From NCBI GenBank assembly GCA_030762895.1, contig CM061063.1, positions 99,284,210 to 99,348,209 on the forward strand: 64,000 nucleotides of DNA, read 5' to 3'. The notes beneath the pieces were generated by a model. The model made no database searches. It saw only the letters and a list, made by a program, of their open reading frames with translations, and had not been told where the DNA came from. This document shows positions 9,917 to 21,944 of the stretch, one piece after another. The stretch's first letter is position 1. The number at the start of each line of letters is the position of its first letter. Position numbers and translations under genes: made by a program. Origin of the DNA: Sophora flavescens. Taxonomy: Eukaryota; Streptophyta; Magnoliopsida; Fabales; Fabaceae.

Positions 9917-12900
9917 ATGGCTGCATTAGGTGGTCATTTTCCAGCAAGCCTTCCCATTCTTGATGGGAAGAATTATGACAATTGGTGCACTCAAGTAAGG
10001 GCAATCTGTGGCTTCCAAGACGTGTGGGAGGTGATGACAGAAGGTGGAGTGAGGGAACCAGGCAGAAATGCAACTGAGGAAGAAAGAAGCGAATTCAAGG
10101 AGCTGAAAAAGAAAGACTACAAGGCTCAGTTCATATTGCATCAGTGTGTAGATTCTGCACATTTTGAAAAGATATCCATGGCACCTACTACAAAAGAGGC
10201 ATGGGATATTCTTGCACGGGCTTGTGCTGGAGCTGACAAAACCAAGAAGGTGAAGCTTCAGACTCTCAGAAGGCAATATGAACTGATAGAGATGGAGAGC
10301 AGTGAAGGGGTTGGAGCCTTCTTCAACCGGATCCTAACCCTGACCAACCAAATGAAGAATTGTGGAGACACTCTGTCAGATCAGCAGATAGTGGAGAAGA
10401 TCCTAAGATCAATGCCCTCCAAGTTTGATCATATAGTTGTCTCTATTGAGGCATCGAAGGACCTTGCACACTTAAAGATTGAGGACCTGCAGGCTGCATT
10501 CGAAGCTCAAGAACAAAGGGAGCAAGAAAGGAATGCAAGAAATGGAGTCAAGATTCCTGAGCAAGCCTTGCAAGCTCAATCAAGCTTAAAAGAATCCAGA
10601 GAAGGAAACAAAACCAAGAAAGGGAGGGGCAGATGGAAGGTTAACAGGGGAAGGCACCAGAACAATTTTGAATCAAATAAAGATTACCAAGATCAGAAGG
10701 GCAGTAATCAGCAAACCAGAAGAGGTGGAGGTGGCCCTCGAGGCAGAGGTGGCAGAAGGAAGGGTGAGAAGTTTGACAAGAGCAATGTGCAATGTTATAA
10801 TTGCTCAAAATGGGGCCACTTTGCTGATGAATGCTGGAGCAATAACAAAAGGGAACCGAGGGGAAATGAGGCACAGCTAGCACAGGAAGATGGTGATGAC
10901 TCAGAACAAGTGCTGCTGCTGGCTACTACCAAGAATGAAGGTGATAGCACTGGTTCTTGGTACCTAGACACTGGCTGTTCCACTCATATGACAGGAAGGA
11001 AGGATTGGTTTGTGAAACTTGATGCCTCATTAAAAAGCAAAGTCAAATTTGCTGATGACAGAACTCTCACTTCAGAAGGGTGTGGTTCAGTATTGATAAA
11101 GAGAAAGGATGGAAGGCATGCTCTCATTACAGATGTGCTGTATGTTCCAGGTATGAAAAACAATCTTCTAAGCCTTGGTCAATTATTAGAAAAAGGCTTT
11201 ACTATGAGGATGGAGGACAGTGCATTAAAGGTGTTTGATAGCAATAGAAGGTTGATACTAGTAGCTCCATTAACAAAGAACATAATCTTTAAAGTAGAGA
11301 TCAGCATAATGGAGCATAGATGCCTAGCTACTGCTGTGAATAGAGAGGAATGACTATGGCACTTTCGATTTGGACATCTAAACTTCAGGGACTTGAATCT
11401 TTTGAAAAGATTCAACATGGTTCATGGCCTTCCTCATATACAAGTGCCTAATGAATTGTGTGAAGAATGCTTGGAGAGTAAGCAGCCAAGAAATGCATTC
11501 AACCAGCAAGTGCCAACCAGATCCTCACAGAAGCTTGAAGTGATTTTCTCTGATGTCTGTGGACCATTCCAGATTGAATCCCTTGGAGGAAACAGGTATT
11601 TTGTATCTTTCATAGATGACAAAACCAGGAAGTTGTGGTTATACTTGATCAAAAAGAAAAGTGATGTGTTTGAAACTTTCAAGAAGTTTAAGTTGCTTGT
11701 TGAAAAACAAAGTGGTAGATTTATTAAATGCTTAAGAACTGATGGAGGTGGTGAGTATGTGGCTGATGAATTCAACAGTTTTTGTGAAGCTGAAGGCCTA
11801 GTGCATGAGATCACTCCTCCATACACCCCACAGCACAATGGCACTGCAGAAAGGAAGAACATAACCATAGTCAACATGATCAGAAGCATGTTGAAGTCCA
11901 AAGGCTTGCCAAATCAGTTTTGGGGTGAAGCAGCAGTCACTGCTGCATACATATTGAACAGATGTCCAACCAAAAGACTCAATGGAGTAACACCTGAAGA
12001 AGCATGGAGTGGAGCCAAGCCAAGTGTGACTCACTTTAGGGTCTTTGGCTCAGTTTGCTACAGGCACATTCCTGATCAGCTGAGAAGAAAACTGGATGAT
12101 AAAGGAGAGCAGTTGATACTTGTAGGGTATCATTCAACTGGAGGATACAAGTTGTACAATCCAAGGAACCAGCAGATTGTTATCAGTAGAGATGTGATCA
12201 CTGATGAACACAGGTGCTGGAATTGGGAAACAGAAGCCATTGAACCACAATCAAAGACACTGGTAGATCTCAATTTTGATGAAGAAGTGATAAATCCTAC
12301 AACAGTCCCTCAAAGCAACAGGCCACAGAGACAGAGACATGTTCCCTTGAGGCTGCATGACTATGAGATGCTGCCTGACTCCAATGTAACAACAGAAGGT
12401 GATTTAGTGCAATTTGCACTATTCTGTGATGCAGAACCAGTTACAATCGAAGAAGCTATGAAGGATCCAAAATGGATTAGTGCCATGGAGGATAAATTGA
12501 GCTCAATTGAAAGGAATCAAACCTGGGAACTTGTCCCACTGCCATCACAGAAACAGCCAATTGCAGTCAAATGGATCTACAAGGTCAAGGTAGGTCCAGA
12601 TGGGGAGGTGATCAAGTATAAAGCCAGACTTGTGGCAAAGGGCTTTCAGCAAAGGGCAGGGATAGACTATGATGAAGTCTATGCACCTGTGGGCAAGGAT
12701 TGAGACAGTAAGACTGATTGTGGCAATTGCAAGCATGAGAAATTGGACCTTGCATCAATTGGATGTGAAGTCAGTTTTCTCAATGGACCAATTGATGAGG
12801 AGGTGTATGTGACACAGCCTCTAGGCTTTGTGATAACTGGTCATGAAAGTAAAGTGCTGAAACTGAGAAAGGCCTTAGATGGCTTAAAGCAAGCACCAAG

Positions 12901-13991
12901 AGCTTGGAACAAGAAAATCAACAGCTTCATGATACAAAGTGGTTTTGAAAAATGCAATTCAGAGCATGGTGTCTATGTTAAAACAACCAATGCTGCTGAC
13001 CTGCTACTAGTGTGCTTGTATGTAGATGATCTACTGGTCACAGGAAGCAGTGAGACTGAGATAGCTGAGTTCAAAGTGCAGATGATGAAGGAGTTCGAAA
13101 TGACAGACTTAGGGCTGTTATCTTACTTCTTAGGAATCGAATTTATAAGAACTGGAAGAGGTATTGTCATGCATCAACACAAGTATGCTAATGACCTCTT
13201 AAAGAAGTTTGGCATGCTGCATTGCAACCCTGCATCAACTCCTGCAGAAACTGGTTTACACCTTGAGAAGGATGGAAATGAAGAGTTGATAGATCCTACC
13301 CACTACAGACAGATAGTTGGATCACTAAGGTACCTTTGTCATTCCAGACCTGACCTAGCATTCAGTGTTGGCTTGATCAAGAGGTTTATGGAAAGGCCAA
13401 GGACATCACATCCGCTAGTTTGCCAAGAGGGTGCTGAGATATGTAAAAGGCACTGCAGATTTTGGAATCTTATTTCCAAATGGAGATGAGAGGAGAGAAG
13501 AAGAGCTAGTGGGATATTCTGATGCAGATTGGTGTGGTGATAAAGATGACAGGAAAAGCACTGTAGGCCATGTTTTTCTATGTGGAAAGGCCCTGATTTC
13601 CTGGAGCTCAAAGAAGGAGTCAATTGTGGCATTGTCTTCATGTGAAGCTGAGTATGTGGCAGCTTCAATGAGTGCCTGCCAAGCACTTTGGTTGGACACA
13701 TTGATGCAGGAAATCCAGATAAAAGACTCTAGTGCAGTGAAGCTGTTAGTAGATAACAAATCTGCAATCAACCTTGCAAAACACCCTATAGCTCATGGAA
13801 GAAGCAAACATATAGAAACAAGGTTCCACTTCCTTAGAGATCAAGTAACCAAAGGAAGGTTGAAGCTGGAATACTGCAGTACCGAAGAGCAGTTGGCAGA
13901 CATATTGACAAAACCTCTGAAGCCAGAAAAATTCAGAAACTTGAGAACCAAACTCACGGTTGTATCACTAGCTGAATTGACACACGAATGA
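9917..13991 (+). pseudogene. Copia gag-pol polyprotein, broken
   Basis: A first ATG at 9917 opens a UBN2-type GAG (INWCTQ-like start, here NYDNWCTQVRAI). A CCHC knuckle CYNCSKWGHFADEC lies near 10795 and the protease motif LDTGCSTHM near 10965. A TGA at 11351-11353 interrupts the polyprotein just before the GAG-pre-integrase HHCC region (FRFGHL...CEEC). Integrase follows with FSDVCGPF, RTDGGGEY and the Glu in NGTAERKN. RT starts near 12460 and has the catalytic LYVDDLL at about 13015. Shifts occur near 12693, 12770 and 13425, breaking RT and the RT-RNaseH link. RNaseH carries SDADWCGD and SSCEAEYVA and ends at 13991. The element cannot make an intact polyprotein; sub-lineage was not assigned. 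Confidence 0.9.
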
Positions 13992-14089
13992 TATGTTGCA
14001 AGTGATAGATGGAGGCTAGGGTGCCAACATAGTTGGGATGTTAGTCTCCATAGTGATGCAAATAGCATATCATAGTCTTCTCCCAAACT

Positions 14090-14103
14090 GAATTAGGGAG
14101 GTG
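14090..14103 (+). promoter_or_regulatory. Copia polypurine tract
   Basis: Purine-rich GAATTAGGGAGGTG immediately upstream of the 3' LTR, the expected priming site for plus-strand synthesis. Confidence 0.7.
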
Positions 14104-14407
14104 TGTTGAAGTTTTGTTAATTCAGTTAGTTAGTCAGTTAGTTAGTTATTTGAAGAGTTAAAGTGTTAGTTAGATAGCTTGATGTGCAAGCTTGTTGGTT
14201 AGTTGTAGAAGTCTATAAATAGACTTGGGGTTGTGATCAATTGTGTAGAGAATGTGTAAAAAAAAGGTGAAAGTGAATATAGTGTAGTGGCAAAAATTTT
14301 TCAGAAACAGATTTTCTATTCCTTCCATCCCTTTCATTCTCTCTGCATCATCTTTTTCTTTCTTTCACTGCTGTGTTTTCAAGTGTGTGTGCGCCTTTGT
14401 TCCAACA
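14104..14407 (+). repeat. Copia 3' LTR (304 bp)
   Basis: Direct repeat of 9526-9836 with the same TGTTGAAG start and CCAACA end, followed by the CCCTT target duplication. High similarity to the 5' LTR indicates a relatively recent insertion. Confidence 0.95.
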
Positions 14408-15430
14408 CCCTTTACTATTTTGCCTGGTTCATCAACTAGATGAAGTGTAGGGTTAGGTAGACACTGTAGTAAAGTTTGAATTTTGGATTTCAATTCTCGT
14501 GGGTGGCTAGAAAAAAACTTGTATTGTTCAGATTTTCGCTACTACTATTTTTATTTAAGGGTTTGCTTGCAAAATTTTTATGGTTTGGGTGTATTAGGTT
14601 TTAGTGGCAATTGGATTTGATACTGGGGTTTTATCTTGTTTGGAGTGCTTGGAAGCAGCCCCATGGACAGAGGACGAAGAAGAGAATCCGAGCTTCGTAT
14701 TGAAGCTGTGGGAGTTGGGGAAGTTTTAAAGAGAGTTTCAATCGAAGCTACCAATTGAAAGAAGAAGAAGGAAAGTGAAAGAAGGGAGCTGAGGTGTGGT
14801 GTATTCAAATAGCTAGGGATACTTTAGGAATAATGAAATGTTTTAAAAAGTTTTGTAGTGTATTGGAAATTTTTGTCTTATAAAAATAAGCACCCCAAAA
14901 ATTAGCCTACTATATCAAGGTCAGGTCTCGAAACTGGAATACAGGTCTGGTTCAGGTTTGTTAGTCTAGCTCGACTCAACCCATTCTCATCTCAAACCAT
15001 GAGTTATTATTAATAATAGGAACTAAAACAAAAATAGGGACCAAAGCTAACAAAAAAAAAAATTATAGGAATTGAAATCAAAACATGCCCACTTTATAAT
15101 GGACTAAATAATTCATTAAACCATTAAAATACCTATTTTCATTTATGGATCGCAATATCTTTATAATATGATCTTCTTTATTTGATTAAAAAAAAATGAA
15201 AATGCACTTTTCTAACTAAACTTTTTCATAAGAATCTCGTGTCCATTTCTCAATAAAAAATAAATAAATATTTGCTGTAAATAGAATTATAATAGTACAA
15301 TAAATATTTGCTGATTTAACTTCTATATAATTTTTTTTAATACAAACAAAAAATTAATTAAATTTCAACATCAGCAATTAAAGATGGTTTCTCCATGATT
15401 TGTTGAAGTTATTGTAACAAATCTGATTGG

Positions 15431-15752
15431 TTATAAATAAAGTAATGATATGTGAACATTCAAATGAGACACCCATCTGAGACATCTGGTTAATCATATA
15501 TAAATATTTGGTTAATTCAGTTCATTATATGGTTAATGACGTGTAAATATTTGGTTAATTCATGATGAGTCATTAATCATATAAAGAACTGAATTAACCA
15601 GATATTTGCATGTGATTAACCAAATATTTACATGGTTATGGTAAATAAGCCCATTAACCATATAATGAACTGAATTAACCAAATATTTATACATGATTAA
15701 CCAGGTGTCCCAAATGGGTGTTCCCCTATCATTACTCATTATAAATAACAGA
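15431..15752. mobile_element. Foldback MITE (TTAACC/GGTTAA type)
   Basis: A long inverted repeat: the left arm runs from TTATAAATAAAGTAATGATA through CTGGTTAATCAT and AATTCAGTTCATTATATGG, and the right arm is its reverse complement ending near 15752. Each arm is about 110 bp, with a second shorter inverted repeat in the middle. It shares the phrase ATAATGAACTGAATT with the tandem repeat at 5318-5970. Confidence 0.8.
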
Positions 15753-18700
15753 TGATACGATCCATTTTTTTTTTGGATAAGAGATATGATCCAATTTCAT
15801 TTCTTAATTGATGGGAAGGTATATATCAAAATCATGTCTCAAGCTTTAAAATATATCAATAATTATTTAATAAGTTTAATTTTGATATATTATCATTGTA
15901 AAAAAATTTACATCGTCAGTCACAAATCATCTTATGTATGACTTTTTTTTTTACAAGATCGTATATATGACTTTTAAAGTAGTTATGATAAGAGCAAAAC
16001 ATGTTTAATGATATGACAATTTATAATTGGTTGACAGCGTAAATTATTTACGATGACAAATCAATTAGATCCTTATTTAATCTTATTTTCAAGACCTTTT
16101 ATTTTCACACACATGCACATAAATTTAAGAAGGTAGATTTCAATTATTGTTTGATTATTTGCTTACTTTGATTGTTTCATCAATTTTGTTGCTTTTTTTG
16201 GATAATAATTTTATTGCTTCATTATTTATTGACATCTGCTCTATTATTTGTCTACCTTATTAATTAATTCAATGACTTCCTTGGTTCCTAGTCATTCTTT
16301 AATTCCTAATTTTATTCATTCACCTCATATATTTGTGTTGTATTTTAAATTTTTACAAATTGACATTTTAATTATGCATGTTTTCAATAACTTTATAATT
16401 AAAATATTCTATTAATTGAATTTAAATTTGATACAATGCAAGTGTAAAGCTTTTTCACTGTCAACCATTGACAAATCTTTTTATTTATAACTTTAAGAGT
16501 AATTATGATAAGAGTCAATATTTTTAATCATGTGACAATTTATAATTAGTTTACAGTATATGAAATCTATACACGAATAGTACATACCAATTAAATCATT
16601 ATTAATTATCATGTGCAATACACATATACAAAATGTTAGGCCATTTGATGAAAATAAATTAAAGGGTGTGGATTAAAAGGTAGGTCTTTTAAACTTACTA
16701 TTGACGTCAACGAATTCCTAAATATTGTATATATTTATATAATATATGTATAATCTATATATTTAATTAATATATAATTTATTTATCCATGTCTAGATTG
16801 ATCTATACTTTCATATAGTTACAAGTATTTTGATTGTCCTCCAACATAAAATACCTTTCTTGTAAGTCTTCAAAATTTAAAATTCAAATTATTTAAAAGA
16901 CAATCACTATCAACATAAATTTAAATAAATCAAATATATAATATAATTAATTGAGTAAATTATTTAAAAGCATAATTTGCATTATATTATAATGAAATTT
17001 ATAAAATCAAATAAAAGAAAATGCAATATAAAGTCAATCAATGTTAATCATCAATTATTATTTTACAAAGGTTAAAATAATAATTTGGTTTCTATAGGTG
17101 ACACAGATTCTTCATTTAATCCCTATACGTAAAAAAATTATTAAAAATGTGCTCATACCCAGAATCGGTGTGGGAGATTTATTTATTTTTTAAACATAAT
17201 AATTATTATCATATATATGAGGATAAAGACATAAATATTATAATCATAAAATTTTGGATTAAAGTAGTATATATTGTCAGTGTAAAAAAATTTACATGGG
17301 CAACTACTCATATTTTAACATGTGTGCTTTATTTTAATAACTAAGAGAGAAATAACAATAATGTTAATTTGTTAAGATATTGTTGGATGTCTGTAAAAAT
17401 CATTTTCACCAACAATGCATATCTAATCAACTGAATCACATACCTTATAATTGTCTTTTACATTATTTCATGCTTTAAAATTGTTGAATGATCAATTCAG
17501 TGTCAATGTTATTGAACACATTTATCTCAATATAAGTAACTAGACAATGTGTCCAAATATATAAAATTAGGGGAGCAAAATATATCTAACTCAAAGTACT
17601 AATGGTAACTTTATACAACTCAATAGGTACTTCTGCACACATTGAGTTGTATGTAGATCCGCCCCTGGTTACCATATCGTCTCTAACGATCCGTTAACTC
17701 TTACATGTAAGGACCAAATGAAAAATTCATGTCATATATAAGGACCATATTATTAATTTAACTTAAATTATTAGATCCCTATACGTGACACAAATTCTTC
17801 GTTTAGTCCCTATGTAAGAGTTAATGGATCAATAAAGATGATAAGATAACGGGAAATTGATAAGATTGCATGTAAACCTTTTCAACAACTTTTTATGTAT
17901 ATCGATTAAATAAAAGATTCGTATAATTTATAGAGATTAAATTATTACATTAACCTTTATTTTATAAATTAAGGACGCTAAAGTTACCAAGCGTTCATCT
18001 TTTTCCTATCTTTTTTATTCTAACTTTCTTTTTATTTTCCTAAATTTACAATCATTTAATCAAAACTCAAAATGTAACGACGTATAACTTAATTTTGTTT
18101 AAATAGCCTCGGCAAATTTAGCTCCCACTCACTTTAGAGTGGCACAATTCAATTTTTTCCCAACACAGTTTCCTTACAGGTATGTTTGGGATGATGAAGT
18201 ATGGTGATTAGTAATAATAGTAAAAATATATTAACTTATTATTTGAGAGTTTCTTTATTAATGGAGTGGAATAGTTGATGGTAGTAATCCAAATCACTTC
18301 ACCCCATTTAAACTCTCTGGTTTCTATAACCTCCAAAATCGGGGGTTTAGATTTTCCTCCACTTCTTCAATAGTCTTCCTAACAAGGGAGTGATTTGTCT
18401 TTGTACTAAAGATTTTCCTCCATGATTAAGTTTTTGGAAATTATTGGATTAAATCATATTGGTTATAAGTGACAAATAACATTATCAGATTTCATTTCTT
18501 AATTAATAGGAAGATATATATCAAATCAGGTTTCAAAATTAAAAAGGAATCATAACATTTAACACCTAACATTTGGACACATCTATATTAATTGAAGAAG
18601 AAAGTAAGTCTTCAATTATTGTTTGATTATTTTCTTGATCAGACATATGCTCTATTATTTTTCTACCTTAATAACTCGTTGACATTCTAGGTTTATAAAT

Positions 18701-20130
18701 TAAAAAGGCAAATTTCCTTGATAGCAACCAGACTGTGTGTTTCCTTTTTACCCTGTTATTTTACATTTGGGGCTGTTAGGGATTGCTTGGGTTTTGTGGC
18801 TACTAATTTCGATAAGATTTTGAACATTCATAAAAGAGTCATGGAAGGGTTCAAATTATTCGCTTGTGGACATTGCCAAATTTTAACAATCTAAAAGTTC
18901 CTGATTCAATCGAGATGGCGACGTTAAATTCCATTTTTTTTTTTTTTAACGATCCATTAAACTTAAGTTTCAATTTTATTTGCATTCTAGGTAGCAAGGT
19001 CAAATTCATGTATTCCTCTGTTTGGGAAGACATTGGTTTCTAATTAAGTTTCAGATACTTCTGACTGAGGCGCAGAAATACACAACATGACTTATTTTGG
19101 TGTTAGTGGCAGTGCTAATACTGAATTGTTCCCTGAAACTGGATATGAATGTCGTGTTAACTTCTCTGTCAAAAAAATAAAATAAAATTGTCGTGTTAAC
19201 TTCTAATTTCAAACTTATATTGAACATAATACCTTCAACAATTCCTTTGTAATGTTTAAACCTCATTTCATTTGAGGAATTTTTTTATAAAGACATGCAA
19301 AGGGTGCTATATTTAAGCTATGTTTGGATTTACGTTTGAGGTGGCAAACTTCAGTTTGGAATGACACTTCGGTAAATAAATCTGGATCTAACGTGAAAGG
19401 AGAAATTTGTTGAGTTGAGGAAACTTAAGTTAGCAATTGAGAAACAAACACAACTTAGTAGGTAATGTGTTAAGTGTAACTTGATGTTTTAATTATTCTT
19501 TTATCTTTTTGGTTATATAATCTTCTAATTTTGATGGAGAATTATCGAAAATGAATAAAATAATAAAATAAGATAATATTTTGTTTTGGACTTTGATTGA
19601 ACACCCATAGAGGTAAAGTCATGAAACTAATCCTTGGATCAGAATGATGGTTAAGTAAAATTCTTCCCAAAATGACAATAATATGATTCAAACCTTTGAT
19701 TTATAGGTAAAGTTCACGGTCCACTTTCAGTATGACCAACTACTTTTAGGTGTTATGTAAGAGTCTTTGAATACTCCTTGAAAGATTGAGAATTTTTTTT
19801 TCATGATTGGGTTGGATGAGTTGATGAGAGAAAAAAAAAATCTTAACTAATTTAAATGAGAGAATTTTTCAAAATGCACCTTAAAACTTCTATAACTATT
19901 GCCAATTGAAAAAATAAGCAATTACACAATTGATAAAAAGTATCCCTTAGAAAAGACAAATATTTTAAAGCATAAATTAAGTTGGTAATTAACTTGGTTT
20001 CTAAGTAGCATAAACATTGATATTAGACTTGAAACATAAGGTAAACATAATACATAACAACCATAAAAATTCATGATAGTCCAACCCCAAATGAGGATAA
20101 CAAAAATACATACCCCCACCAAACAAAATT
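15753..20130. other. AT-rich intergenic DNA, no gene recognised
   Basis: No supported coding region. It contains scattered MITE-like debris, such as the motif TTGTAAAAAAATTTACA near 15898 with relatives near 17281, and halves of a repeat with CCCTATACGTGACA (17080-17140 and 17775-17870). Short open frames have no homology I recognise. The last few hundred bases serve as upstream region of the carboxylesterase locus. Confidence 0.5.
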
Positions 20131-20136
20131 CTACAT

Positions 20137-20144
20137 TATATAAA
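20137..20144 (+). promoter_or_regulatory. TATA box of the carboxylesterase locus
   Basis: TATATAAA lies 66-73 bp upstream of the ATG at 20210. That places the expected transcription start near 20170 and gives a short 5' UTR, as in many plant genes. Confidence 0.65.
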
Positions 20145-20209
20145 GCTGTGGCTGGTGCAAAGACTCTCAATTCATTCTAAACTTTTGGCATATATCCCCA
20201 ACTCCACCA

Positions 20210-21944
20210 ATGTCGAATCAAACCTCCTCACAATCTCAAAAACCACTTGATCCCTATGAGTACCTCCAAATCGTCCAAAACCCTGATGGCTCCCTCACTT
20301 GCACTATAGAATATCCTAAAGCCCCACCCACATCAGACCCTAACCTTCCCAATATCTCTGTTCTCACCAAAGATGTCACAATTAACGAATCAAACAACAC
20401 TTGGGTTCGCTTATTCCTACCAAAAAGAGCATTATCATCAAATCGTGGTTCTACTACTTCTAACCAAAAGCTACCTCTCATTGTTTTCTTCCACAGTGGC
20501 GGGTTCATATGTGCCAGTGCTGCTACTACCATGGTCCATGATTTCTGTGTGGACATGGCAGATGACATTCAAGCTGTCGTTGCTTCCCTCGAATACCGCC
20601 TTGCACCAAAGCACCGGTTGCCGGCGGCATATGATGATGCCATGGAGACTTTGCATTGGATTAGAAGCAGCCAAGATGAATGGTTGACACAGTATGCTGA
20701 TTATTCCAATTGTTACCTAATGGGGAATAGTGCTGGGGCCAACATAGCCTATCATATTGGTGAGTGTATCTATATACATTATACACATGTATATATGTCA
20801 TGTCATGTATATATCATTTTTACAATTTAATTATATTTAATCTCAATTTTTTAGGCCAAAATATATTGTAGTCCTCTATCTTATTTTTTTAATTTTGGTC
20901 ACTTTCAGTTTAAAAAGTTCTAGAGTTTGGTCCCTTATTGTGCTTAAGTGGTAGCAAGTTATTCATTTCCGTCAGATTCCCGACCGAGTTTTGGGAAATC
21001 TTGTCGGATTCTAGTAAAATGTTGCAGAATTTTTGAAAGATGTTACCGGAAATTGAAAATCCCGCCAAAAGCTAGAAATCTCTTCCTCTCCCTCTTTTTC
21101 TTCCTCTCACCGTCGAAAATCAAAGGAAAGACACACAAAAATTCGTTATCTCTCTCTTCCTCTTCCTTTTCCGCTCTTCCTCTTCCTCAAAAGTCAGTTA
21201 AGTAAGAGAGGAAAGAATTTCCTAGTTTTTGGCCACTTTATCCACTTTCGGGTGAGATTTTCCAAAATCAGGTGGATAAAAGCATCGACTCATTATGACT
21301 ACGACATAATAAGCACTAAACTAGAACTTTTTAAAAGGGCCCGAAAGAAGAGGACTAAAATAGTATTTTAGTTTTTTTTTTTTTTTACGTGCACACTTTA
21401 ATTTTGTCACATATTCTTTGTTCTTTATATAAGGTGATGTATTTTTTTTAAAGAAGTTTAAGAAGCTAGCAATATTTTTACATGCAGGTCTACGCATAGC
21501 AGAAAAGCCGAATCATCTTGAGCCATTGAAGATACAAGGGTTGATATTGCGGCAACCATTCTTTGGAAGCACCAAGAGGAGTGCTTCAGAGTTGAGGCTG
21601 GAGAACGATCCAGTAATTCCCTTATGTGCTACTGACTTGATGTGGGAGCTAGCATTGCCAATTGGGGCTAACCGTGATCATGAGTATTGCAATCTAGAAA
21701 CTGGAGACCCTAAGAAACTAGACAAGATCAAAAAGCTTGGGTGGAAGGTATTGGTGAGTGGGAATGGTGGGGACCAATTGGTGGATCGTGGGAAGGAGTT
21801 GGTTCAGTTGTTGGAAGGAAGGGTGTGAAGGTGGTGAGTGACTTTGAGGAAGAGGGTTGCCATGAAGTAGAGTATAATGAGCCTGCAAAAGCAAAGCAAC
21901 TCATTGAGGTCTTCAAAGCTTTCATTTACTCATTTGCTGCTTAG
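20210..21944 (+). pseudogene. Plant carboxylesterase (CXE8-like alpha/beta hydrolase), two exons, 3' frameshift
   Basis: A plant carboxylesterase of the GID1/CXE class, which hydrolyses small esters in the cytosol. Exon 1 (20210-20759) opens MSNQTSSQSQ and carries the phrases PYEYLQIV, VFFHSGGF, YRLAPKHRLPAAYDDA and the nucleophile GNSAG. The intron 20760-21487 has GTGAGT and TGCAG borders and phase 1. Exon 2 (21488-21944) starts with the rest of the Gly codon, then LRIAEK, and includes the acid region GGDQLVDR. One base is missing near 21819, so translation ends at 21828. The last ~38 codons, with the catalytic His in GCHEVEY, lie in the next frame and end at TAG 21942-21944. With that base the protein would be about 335 aa, normal for the family. 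The usual HGGG oxyanion motif reads HSGG. It is either a recent pseudogene or a sequencing error. Confidence 0.85.
20853..21373. mobile_element. MITE inside the carboxylesterase intron
   Basis: Inverted terminal similarity: the left end reads GTAGTCCTCTATCTTATTTT then AGTTTAAAAAGTTCTAG; the right end reads CTAGAACTTTTTAAAAG then GAGGACTAAAATA. About 520 bp, making up most of the 728-bp intron. The short open frame within has no recognised product. Confidence 0.6.

Larger units (their letters stand above)
9526..14407 (+). mobile_element. Ty1/copia LTR retrotransposon, near complete
   Basis: Bounded by direct LTRs and a perfect 5-bp target duplication, CCCTT at 9521-9525 and 14408-14412. It has a methionine-initiator-type primer site after the 5' LTR, a single gag-pol region with domains in copia order (GAG, PR, INT, RT, RNaseH) and a purine-rich tract before the 3' LTR. 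It sits inside the BTB gene fragment of the Mutator-like element. It is disabled by one nonsense codon and about three frameshifts. Confidence 0.95.
9357..14730 (+). pseudogene. BTB/POZ-domain gene fragment (At1g63850-like), captured and interrupted
   Basis: Two coding remnants in order. At 9357-9525 the frame encodes YIVEIVNCDGVEIYMEALR, then an in-frame TAG, then MYCNKDNRKM and EDVSRVLGFL. This matches the end of the BTB domain of the plant At1g63850/At5g60050-like proteins. At about 14625-14730 the frame encodes GVLSCLECLEAAPWTEDEEE, the segment that follows the BTB in those proteins, and then stops at TAA. The region between, once the copia element is removed, is not coding in that frame and may be intron. 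Family identity is from remembered conserved phrases. The stop codon, missing N-terminus and copia insertion all indicate a non-functional copy. Confidence 0.6.
8845..14893. mobile_element. Mutator-like element carrying a gene fragment (Pack-MULE-like), split by a copia element
   Basis: Terminal inverted repeats of about 85 bp can be aligned by eye. Both ends read inward as GGG, a T-rich tract, an A-rich tract, then CCAATACACYRCAAAA and a further block ending ATMCCCTA. Flanking 9-mers are CTCAAAAAT on the left and CCCAAAAAT on the right, 8 of 9 identical, as expected for a Mutator-type duplication. Without the copia insertion the element is about 1.2 kb. Its interior is more GC-rich than the flanks and holds BTB/POZ coding fragments, the hallmark of a Pack-MULE. 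No transposase is present, so it is non-autonomous. Confidence 0.6.
8394..14999. mobile_element. hAT-like repeat with AGGCC-rich arms, interrupted
   Basis: The left part 8394-8844 begins TAGAGGTTGGAATAGGTC and is full of AGGCC/GGCCT motifs; the right part about 14903-14999 ends with a degenerate inverted version of the same terminus. It resembles a frequent hAT-type MITE of legumes, from memory. It is split by the Mutator-like element. A long TA microsatellite lies inside its left part. Confidence 0.45.
8085..15095. mobile_element. Outer MITE-like repeat interrupted by later insertions
   Basis: The left part (about 8085-8395) contains GGTTTTAGTTCCTA and TTTTGATTTTAG. The right part (about 15000-15095) matches it in inverse orientation with AGGAACTAAAAC and TTGAAATCAAAAC. 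The two halves look like the arms of one inverted-repeat element split by the nested insertions between them. Boundaries are approximate and arm identity is only moderate. Confidence 0.4.
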
